Assembly: GCA_002371115.1 (NCBI GenBank)
Contig: DFFY01000106.1
Coordinates: 23,005-40,615 of the forward strand
DNA: 17,611 nt
Direction: 5' to 3'
Origin: Bacteroidales bacterium UBA3764
Lineage (GTDB): Bacteria; Bacteroidota; Bacteroidia; Bacteroidales; UBA932
The position numbers were made by a program, and so were the translations under genes. The notes under the pieces were generated by a model, which was not told where the DNA came from, did not search any database, and saw only the letters and a list, made by a program, of their open reading frames with translations. The number at the start of each line of letters is the position of its first letter. Position 1 is the stretch's first letter. Positions 1 through 7,500 of the stretch are shown here, one piece after another.

Positions 1-944
1 GCATGATGTTCGGCTACGCCTGCCGGGACACGGAAGACTACATGCCCCTCCCGCTGTACTTGAGCCACAAGCTTCTGGAAATACTGGCCGATATCCGCCA
101 TCATGAGCTCAGTCTCATGCCCTACCTGCGTCCGGACGCCAAGAGCCAGTTCACCATCGAGTACGACGGGGAAACCCACGCGCCCGTGAAGGTGCATACC
201 ATCGTCCTGAGTACCCAGCACGACGAGTTCGTCCCTAAAACCCTGGGCCGTATGTCCTATGAGGCGGCCGTGAAGCAGTTTGGGGAGGCCCGGGTGGACC
301 TGGCCATGCAGCAGAAAATCCGCGAGGACGTGGAAACCATCCTCATTCCCCGCCTGAAGGAATCCCTGAGCCCGGAAACGGCGGCCCTCATCCACGACTT
401 CATCCTGCATGTGAATCCCACCGGCAAGTTCGTGATTGGCGGCCCGCACGGAGACACCGGCCTTACCGGCCGTAAAATCATAGTAGATACCTACGGCGGC
501 AAGGGTGCCCACGGCGGCGGCGCCTTCTCCGGAAAGGACCCGTCCAAGGTGGACCGCAGCGCCGCGTACGCCGCCCGCTACATTGCCAAGAACCTGGTGG
601 CCGCCGGCGTGGCGGACGAGTGCCTGGTGCAGCTGGCCTATGCCATTGGGGTGGCCCAGCCGGTGAGCGTTTTCGTGGACACGTATGGAACGGCTAAAAA
701 TGGCCTTTCGGACGGCGAGATTGCCCAAAAGGTAAAACAACTGTTTGACCTTACCCCTGCCGGTATCATCAAGAAATTCCAGCTCAAGAACCCCATTTAC
801 GCCCCCACGGCCGCGTACGGCCACATGGGCCGCAAGCCTTACACCAAGGCCGTGACGGTCCAGGGAAAACGGAAGATTGTCCAATTCTTTGGCTGGGAGC
901 TGCTAGACAGCGTTCCCGCTGTGAAAAAGGCGTTTGGCCTGTAA
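1..944 (+). CDS. metK: S-adenosylmethionine synthase, 3' part (5' end outside the window)
   Basis: MetK makes S-adenosylmethionine from methionine and ATP in the cytoplasm. About 313 residues of the central and C-terminal part are visible. The frame is open to the left edge, and the ATG at base 3 lies inside the conserved GxMFGYA region, so it is an internal methionine. Roughly the first 110 residues are missing. Diagnostic motifs are GGPHGDTGLTGRK followed by IIVDTYGG, then HGGGAFSGKDPSKVDRSAAY (about bases 438-565). Together these form the ATP/methionine and phosphate site of the family. The C-terminus (FFGWELLD, then VKKAFGL) matches the usual end of Bacteroidota MetK. A terminator follows directly, so the gene ends its own transcription unit. 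I see no frameshift or missing key residue in the visible part. Confidence 0.96.
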   Translation, partial: MMFGYACRDTEDYMPLPLYLSHKLLEILADIRHHELSLMPYLRPDAKSQFTIEYDGETHAPVKVHTIVLSTQHDEFVPKTLGRMSYEAAVKQFGEARVDLAMQQKIREDVETILIPRLKESLSPETAALIHDFILHVNPTGKFVIGGPHGDTGLTGRKIIVDTYGGKGAHGGGAFSGKDPSKVDRSAAYAARYIAKNLVAAGVADECLVQLAYAIGVAQPVSVFVDTYGTAKNGLSDGEIAQKVKQLFDLTPAGIIKKFQLKNPIYAPTAAYGHMGRKPYTKAVTVQGKRKIVQFFGWELLDSVPAVKKAFGL

Positions 945-962
945 AAATCGGCACAAAAAATT

Positions 963-992
963 AACGGAATCTTTGATGGGTTCCGTTTTTTT
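963..992 (+). terminator. Rho-independent terminator of metK
   Basis: AACGGAA (963-969) pairs with TTCCGTT (981-987) around an 11-base loop, and the distal arm runs into a T-rich tract (986-992). It begins 19 bp after the metK stop codon and separates metK from the receptor gene downstream. Confidence 0.82.
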
Positions 993-1009
993 ATATCAAA
1001 AGTTTTTTT

Positions 1010-1017
1010 TACCTTTG
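1010..1017 (+). promoter_or_regulatory. Putative Bacteroidota -7 box of the Oar-like receptor gene
   Basis: TACCTTTG fits the Bacteroidota -7 consensus TAnnTTTG and lies 55 bp before the ATG at 1073. The expected -33 element (TTTG/TTG) is not convincing here, because the right distance falls inside the T-tract of the metK terminator. No Shine-Dalgarno sequence is visible, and the region just before the start is AT-rich, as is common in this phylum. Confidence 0.45.
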
Positions 1018-1072
1018 TGCCCGGTTGGTGAGAGAGAATTAAACCTATCAATATTTATTCTATTCACTTTTT

Positions 1073-4000
1073 ATGAGAAACGCTTTCAAAAGCCTTCTGC
1101 TCGCATTCACTACGTTGATTGCGGGTACTGTCGCCTATGCTCAGGTGACCACGGCCTCCATCGGAGGACGCATTACTGCCGCAGACGGTAATGTAGCAGG
1201 TGCCGCTGTAGTTGCTGTTTATCAGCCTACCGCTTCCTCCTTCTATGCCGTTACGGATGCCAACGGTAACTACCGTATCAACGGTATCACCCCCGGCGGC
1301 CCGTATACCGTCAGCGTGGAAATGCTGGGCTACCGCAAGGTAGAGAACCAGAACCTCTATGCCCCTCTGGGCGAAACCCTCATCGTCAATGCTGTCCTTG
1401 AGGACGAGTCCCTCTCCCTGGATGCTGTTGTTTTCGTTGCCGACGGCACCGAGTCCAACATGAACATTGACCGCAGCGGTGCCGGTACTTCCGTGAGCCA
1501 GCGTACCATGCAGATGCTCCCTACCACCAGCCGCAGCCTCAACGATGTGATGAAGCTCACCCCTCAGTCCTCCACCACAACCAACGGCCTGGCCGTCGGT
1601 GGCGGTAACTACCGTTCCTCTTATGTGACCGTGGACGGTGCTGCTTTCAACAACGCCTTCGGTATCGGCTCCAACCTGCCTGCCGGCGGTACCCCCATCT
1701 CCATGGATGCCCTGGAGCAGATGAGCGTGAACATCACTCCGTTCGACGTCCGTCACTCCGGTTTCACTGGTGGCGCCATCAACGCCGTCACCAAGAGCGG
1801 TACCAACGAGTGGCACGCCTCCGTATATGACTATTACACTTCCGACAAGGTGCGTGGCTTCAAACTGGAAGGCAAGGACCTCAACCGGAGTACTTTCCTT
1901 GACAACACCGTTGGCTTCACCGTGGGCGGTCCTATCGTGAAGAACAAACTCTTCTTCTTCGTGAATGCGGAGTACACCTCCGACATCGTTCCCGGCTCCA
2001 GCAAGACGGTAAGCACCGCCACAGGCGTCAACGCGGACCCCAACTTTGTTCCCAACTCGGATGTCGTCCGTCCCACGCAGGAATTCATGGACGGCGTTCT
2101 TAAATATCTTGGCGATACCTATAACTACAATCCGGGCCGTTATCAGGGTTACTCCATCAGCACGCCTGACTATAAGGTCATGGGCCGACTGGACTGGATC
2201 ATCAACTCCAACAACCGCCTGAACCTGCGTGCCAGCTATACGCACAACGCTTCGGCCTCTTCCCCTTCCAGCTCGGTGAATCCCATCAACCCCAACCCGT
2301 ACGATCGTAACGTTTACGGCCGTACTTCCACCTATGCCCAGTTCTTCGAGTCCAGCCGTTACAACACCGACCAGAACTTCCTGTCCGTGGCGGGAGAACT
2401 GAACTCCCGCCTGTTCGACGGCAAGGGTGCCAACATGTTCCGTGTTACCTGGTCCCACCAGAACGAGCCCCGTTCCTTCGTGGGCGGCAATTTCCCTACC
2501 GTGGATATCCTGGAAAACTACACCGATGCCAATGGCAATGACCAGAAGGCCGTTCTCACTTCCTTCGGTCCGGACCCCTTCACCTATGGCAACCTCCGCG
2601 ACGTGCACACCGTCGTTGCTACGGACGAACTTTCCTACACCGTCGGCAAGCACAACATTGTAGGCGGTCTGCAGTATGAGTTCGACAATACCAAGAACGG
2701 TTACATGCAGGGTGGTCTGGGCTACTACGTCTATGACTCCTGGGATGCTTTCAAAGCCGGCGGCAAGCCCAGCGCTTTCGCCATCACCCACTCCAACCGT
2801 GACGATCTGGCACAGGTGTTCCCTTCCTTCAATTATCACCAGCTGTCCCTCTATGCTCAGGATGAGATTGAGTTCTCCGAGTACTTCAAGCTCACCCTCG
2901 GTCTCCGCGCAGAACTGCCCATGTATCCTTCCATCCCCGGAAACGAGAACAAGGAATTCCTGGAGAAGGCTGCCACCAGCCAGAGCATGCGCTATCTTGC
3001 CGCCGACCGTTCCATCCAGACCATGAGCACGGCCGACATGCCCAAGACGCGCCTGAACATCTCGCCGCGCGTGGGCTTCAACTGGGATGTCCTGAAGAAC
3101 CGCAACCTGGTTATCCGCGGCGGCTCCGGCCTGTACACCGGCCGTATTCCGTTCGTGTGGATTGTCTCCGTTGCCGGTAACAGCAACAACCTCCAGGCTC
3201 AGTTCATCGACGCTAACGGTTCCAACCAGAACACGCCTAATTTCCACGCTACTACCAGCGAAATCCTTGAGGATATCTATGGCGGTTCCTTTAAAGCACA
3301 GGATTTGTACGCTCCTACCGGCGCCACCATTCTGGACAAGAACCTGGCCATGCCCACCACTTGGAAGAGCTCCCTGGCCATCGACGGCCGTCTGCCCGGT
3401 GGTATCAAGGCTTCCTTGGAAGGTATCTTCAACTATGACCTGAACGCTGTTTACGCCAAGCGCCTCGGTTATGTAGAGGATGCAGGTGTTCAGCTTCCCG
3501 GTGAACCCGCAAAGCGTTCCCATTGGACGAGCGAGGGCATCAAGAACTCCATGAACGGCACCATCGCTCCTTACTACATCACCAACACCAACCTGCACGG
3601 AACTTACTATTCCATTACCGCAAGCCTCCAGAAGGACTTCAACTTCGGTCTGTCCCTTATGGCTGCCTACACCCATGCCGGTTCCAAGTCCATCCAGGAA
3701 GGTTATGGCGACCAGGTTTCCTCCCTGTTCAACGGTGGCAACTACAGCGTGAACGGTTCCAATGTTCCTGAACTGGGCCACTCCGCCTTCGTTTCCCCGC
3801 ACCGTGTCATTGCCAACATCAGCTACAAGATCCAGGAAGGCCGTCACTTCGCCACCACCCTCGGTCTGTTCTATGAAGGCTACAACCATGGCTGGCAGGG
3901 TTCCTACTCCTACACCCGCTTCTCCTACACCCTCAACAGCGATGTTACCGGTGTGGGCGGCGCACACAACCTGGTGTACATCCCTACGGATGCCGAACTC

Positions 4001-4384
4001 GAGGACATGCCTTTCGCCGATGCAGACAACAAGGCTGCTTTCGCCGCCTTCCTCCAGAGCGACAAATACATGAGCTCCCACCGCGGCCAGTACTCCGAGC
4101 GTGGCGCCATCGTGGCTCCTTGGCAGAACCGCTTCAATGTAAAGGTTGCCCAGGATTTCACCTTCTACGTAGCCAACAAGCCTACCACCATCCAGGTGGG
4201 TCTGGATATCAACAACGTAGCCAACCTCCTGAACTCCAACTGGGGTACCAGCAAGCAGCTCAATACGCAGGATATCCTTGCCTACAAGAACGGCAAATAC
4301 ACGTTCACCGCTCCTGAATTCAAGACTTACCGCAGCACGTTCAACACCTGGCAGATGCTGCTCAGCGCCCGTCTGTTCTTCTAA
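1073..4384 (+). CDS. Oar-like TonB-dependent outer-membrane receptor
   Basis: This 1103-residue outer-membrane protein probably imports a large or scarce ligand using TonB energy. The signal peptide is about residues 1-23 (cleavage after AYA, leaving Gln). A carboxypeptidase-regulatory-like beta-sandwich follows (about 25-115; TDANGNYRINGI, then GYRK). The plug (about 130-245) contains RSLNDVMKLTPQ, then YVTVDGAAFNNAFG and GGAINAVTKSGTN. The rest is beta-barrel with many aromatic strands, ending in LLSARLFF; a terminal Phe is typical of BAM substrates. The length and the GGAINAVTKSGTN plug motif match Oar-type receptors rather than SusC, and no susD follows. The gene is monocistronic: a terminator and putative promoter lie upstream and a strong terminator downstream. 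The ligand cannot be read from the sequence. Codon use is strongly biased, with no in-frame TTA, CTA or TCA, which suggests good expression. Confidence 0.9.
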   Translation: MRNAFKSLLLAFTTLIAGTVAYAQVTTASIGGRITAADGNVAGAAVVAVYQPTASSFYAVTDANGNYRINGITPGGPYTVSVEMLGYRKVENQNLYAPLGETLIVNAVLEDESLSLDAVVFVADGTESNMNIDRSGAGTSVSQRTMQMLPTTSRSLNDVMKLTPQSSTTTNGLAVGGGNYRSSYVTVDGAAFNNAFGIGSNLPAGGTPISMDALEQMSVNITPFDVRHSGFTGGAINAVTKSGTNEWHASVYDYYTSDKVRGFKLEGKDLNRSTFLDNTVGFTVGGPIVKNKLFFFVNAEYTSDIVPGSSKTVSTATGVNADPNFVPNSDVVRPTQEFMDGVLKYLGDTYNYNPGRYQGYSISTPDYKVMGRLDWIINSNNRLNLRASYTHNASASSPSSSVNPINPNPYDRNVYGRTSTYAQFFESSRYNTDQNFLSVAGELNSRLFDGKGANMFRVTWSHQNEPRSFVGGNFPTVDILENYTDANGNDQKAVLTSFGPDPFTYGNLRDVHTVVATDELSYTVGKHNIVGGLQYEFDNTKNGYMQGGLGYYVYDSWDAFKAGGKPSAFAITHSNRDDLAQVFPSFNYHQLSLYAQDEIEFSEYFKLTLGLRAELPMYPSIPGNENKEFLEKAATSQSMRYLAADRSIQTMSTADMPKTRLNISPRVGFNWDVLKNRNLVIRGGSGLYTGRIPFVWIVSVAGNSNNLQAQFIDANGSNQNTPNFHATTSEILEDIYGGSFKAQDLYAPTGATILDKNLAMPTTWKSSLAIDGRLPGGIKASLEGIFNYDLNAVYAKRLGYVEDAGVQLPGEPAKRSHWTSEGIKNSMNGTIAPYYITNTNLHGTYYSITASLQKDFNFGLSLMAAYTHAGSKSIQEGYGDQVSSLFNGGNYSVNGSNVPELGHSAFVSPHRVIANISYKIQEGRHFATTLGLFYEGYNHGWQGSYSYTRFSYTLNSDVTGVGGAHNLVYIPTDAELEDMPFADADNKAAFAAFLQSDKYMSSHRGQYSERGAIVAPWQNRFNVKVAQDFTFYVANKPTTIQVGLDINNVANLLNSNWGTSKQLNTQDILAYKNGKYTFTAPEFKTYRSTFNTWQMLLSARLFF

Positions 4385-4407
4385 CAGACTTTCCGCATCG
4401 TACAATC

Positions 4408-4441
4408 AGCCCGAGGCTCCCGCGAGCCCCGGGCTTTTTTT
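4408..4441 (+). terminator. Strong rho-independent terminator after the Oar-like receptor
   Basis: AGCCCG-A-GGCTC (4408-4419) pairs with GAGCC-C-CGGGCT (4424-4435) across a CCGC loop, with one A/C mismatch, and is followed by seven T residues (4435-4441). It is very GC-rich and starts 23 bp after the stop codon. It isolates the receptor gene from the operon that begins at 4514. Confidence 0.92.
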
Positions 4442-4472
4442 GTTGGTAAGACGGAAAAAAGTTGTATATTTG
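4439..4472 (+). promoter_or_regulatory. Bacteroidota-type promoter of the six-gene operon
   Basis: TATATTTG at 4465-4472 is a full match to the -7 consensus TAnnTTTG. A TTTG (4439-4442) or TTGG (4443-4446) lies 22 or 18 bp upstream as the -33 element, and it overlaps the T-tail of the preceding terminator. Transcription would start near 4478-4482, leaving a leader of about 30-35 nt before the ATG at 4514. The leader is AT-rich and shows no hairpin or riboswitch. No other good promoter appears in the short gaps downstream, so this one probably serves all six genes. Confidence 0.65.
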
Positions 4473-4513
4473 TATTTCAGCACATATGCGATAAAACTTT
4501 TAATTATAACCTT

Positions 4514-7500
4514 ATGAAACTTAGATCCTTTTTCATGGCTGTTATGGCTGGGGCTGCATTGCTCGTCGGCTGTAACAAAGAAGTGGACTTCGGTCCTGCC
4601 AAGGTCGCTTTGGATCAAACGAATCTTACGTTTGAAGCTGCAGGCGGCTCCCAGGCTGTTTCTCTCACGGCCACCCGTGACTGGGCTGTAAACGGCGTTC
4701 CGGAATGGGTCGCTGTCAGCGCGACCAACGGTCAGGCCGCCGTGGAGGCACAACCGCTCAAAATTACTGTTACGCAGAACACGGCCTATGACCGTTCCGC
4801 CACACTGGTCTTCACCATCGGCTTTGCCCGTACCAGCCTTATCATCAACCAGGTCGGTCCCAACGGTCAGGTGGACAATGGTGACGGTACCTTGGAGAAT
4901 CCGTACAATGTGACGGGTGTCATCGAGTACTTGAATGAACTCGGCGCCGATGTGAACAGCCCCAAGAAAGTGTTTGTCAAGGGTAAGGTATCTGCGCTTG
5001 CCAGCAAAGAATCCGACCAGTTCGGCGGTACCGGCAATACTTTTGGGAATGGTTCTTTCACCATGTCCGATGATGGCTCGGTAAACGGCGGACAGTTTAC
5101 GGCCTATCGTATCAACTATCTGGGCAACAAGAAGTTTGCCGCTGGCGATACGCCTGTGGTGGTAGGGGACGAGGTTATCGTATATGGTAACGTGGTGAAC
5201 TACAAGGGCAACACCCCTGAAACCCAGCAGAATCAAGCTTTCCTGTATAGCCTGAACGGTGAGAACCGGGGCGGTGTAGAAGGTGGCAGCGGAGAAACCG
5301 GTGAAGCCAAGGGTTCTGGTACTCTGGAGGACCCGTTCAACCCGGCCGGTATCGCAGCTGTTGCGGAGAAGTTGGCCGATAATGCCGTTTCTGAGCAAAG
5401 CTACTACATGAAAGGCAAGATTTCCAAGATTGCCGTAAGTAAGGGCGTAGACCAGACTTTTGCCAACAGTGGCTCTTACGGTAATGCTTCCTTCTATATT
5501 GCCGATGCAGAAGATGGAACCGGCGAGTTCTATATCTACCAGACTTACTATCTCGGAAACCGCAAGTGGGTTACCGGAGACACGGATGTTAAAGTGGGCG
5601 ACGAGGTCATTGTGTATGGCCCTGTGACCAAATATGTGAGCAGCTATGGAACCACGCTGGAGACTTCCGGCAAGGGCGCCAGCTATATTTATAGCCTTAA
5701 TGGCGTGACAGAAGGCGGTGATACTCCCGGTGGTGGTGATGAAACCGAATATACATACGAAGCGGTTACCGGTTCCACCATTAAAGTGAACAACGAGATA
5801 TCCTGGTCTGAAGCTACCGATGCTACTTACGGGAAAGGCTTTGAAGCTGTGTCCGGCAATATTAAGCTTGGTTTGTATAAGCATGAAAGCAATGTCGATC
5901 TCAAGACCCCCGATCAATATAGTGCACGTGTATATGTAAGCAGTGTATTTGTGGTCTCTACGGTGGATGGTTCAGACTTGACGGCCATCGAGTTCACTGC
6001 CAGTGACCCGTACAACGAGACCGATTATGCCCAGCCTCTGAAGGTCCTCGAGGGCGGTAATGGAACGGTTCCGGCCAATACCGAGACCAAGAAAATTGGT
6101 ACCTGGAAGGGGACCGCTTCCAAAGTTGTCTTCCAGGCCACGTCCAAACAGGCCCGTCTTGTCAGCATGACTTATGCTCCCGGTGACGGCGGCGGTGACG
6201 AGCCTGGTGACGAGCCCGGTGACGTAACTCCCGGTACGGCGGGAACGTATTCCTTCCAGTTCTCAGATGTTTCCGCTTTGAGCTGGCCCACTGCCAAAGG
6301 TGCCGGAGCCAGCACCCAAGTCTATCCGCTGAATGGAGTCAACTACACTTTCACGCTGAGTGATAATGTGTACACTTCTACTTATAGTGGTTCATCTTAC
6401 CTTATGCTGGCATCCAAGACGGCTGCCGCTCCGGTTTATCTGGGTCTCCCTGCCCTTGAGGGCCTCAGACTTGTGAAAGTGGCCGTTACCACCAGCTCCG
6501 GCGCTTCCAAGAGCGCACATGGTGTTGTTACCTCAGACCTGAGTGGTACGGTGGTCTCTGGCGGTGAAGACAAGACTCTGTCGGAGCAGAGTACCGAATA
6601 TACCTGGAAACTTACCGGAACCGAAGCTGGGAAGGTGTACTATTACAGCTCTCCCAGTGCCAGTTACAATTCTCAGATTGTTAAGTTGGACCTTACATAC
6701 AGTGACGGTGAGGGCGGTGACGAGCCCGGTGGTGATGAACCCGGTGGCGACGAGCCTTCGGATGAATATGCCAATGCCCCTGCCAAGACTGTAGAGGAGT
6801 TCATTCAGCTTGCGGATAAGAATACGTACTATAAGCTCACCGGCACGGTGTCCAAGTTCAACCCTGCCTATTGCAGCTTCGACCTTACCGATGCCTCCGG
6901 TACCATATACGTGTACAGTGTGCTGGCCGCCTATAAGACGGACGAGTGGAAGAACAAGATCAAGGACGGCGGCACCATCACCATTGCCGGTAAGTACGAT
7001 TATTACGCTTCCAAGAGCCAGCATGAAGTTGTAAACGCCGCCCTGCTCTCCTTCACGGATGCGGAAGGTGGCGACCAGCCTGGTACTGACGAACCTTCCC
7101 TCCCGGTGAATGACGGTCTTACCGAGGCTACGGCCTTCACGGTGCAGGACGCCATTTACATGGCCAAGAACGGCACGGAAGACAAAGAGTACTTTGTGAA
7201 GGCCGTTGTGGGCAAGGATATCAGCATCAAGAACGGTACGGCTTCCTTCGAACTGGTGGACGGAACCACCGACGGCAAACTCACCGTGGTGAAGGCCAAG
7301 TCCTTCGGCGGCGAAGACTTTGCCAACGATGCTCCTATCGAGTGGCTGGACGAGGTCATCCTCAAGGGTAAAGTCACCGAGTACAGCACCCTCCCGGCCC
7401 TGGTGAATGCCCAGATGGTGAAGTGGAATGGCTATGTCAGCTTCTCCGGTGACGAACCCGCCGTTTCTCATGCCGGTACGCAGGAGGACCCTTACACGGT

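Noticed and set aside
3..8. ATG at base 3 as the metK start
   Set aside because: It lies within the conserved MFGYA region in mid-protein. The frame is open to the window edge, so the real start is upstream.
1064..4405. Minus-strand open frame of 1113 codons antisense to the Oar-like receptor
   Set aside because: It is in exact codon register with the sense gene and exists only because TTA, CTA and TCA are avoided there. Its translation shows no signal peptide or known domain, whereas the sense product is a clear TonB receptor.
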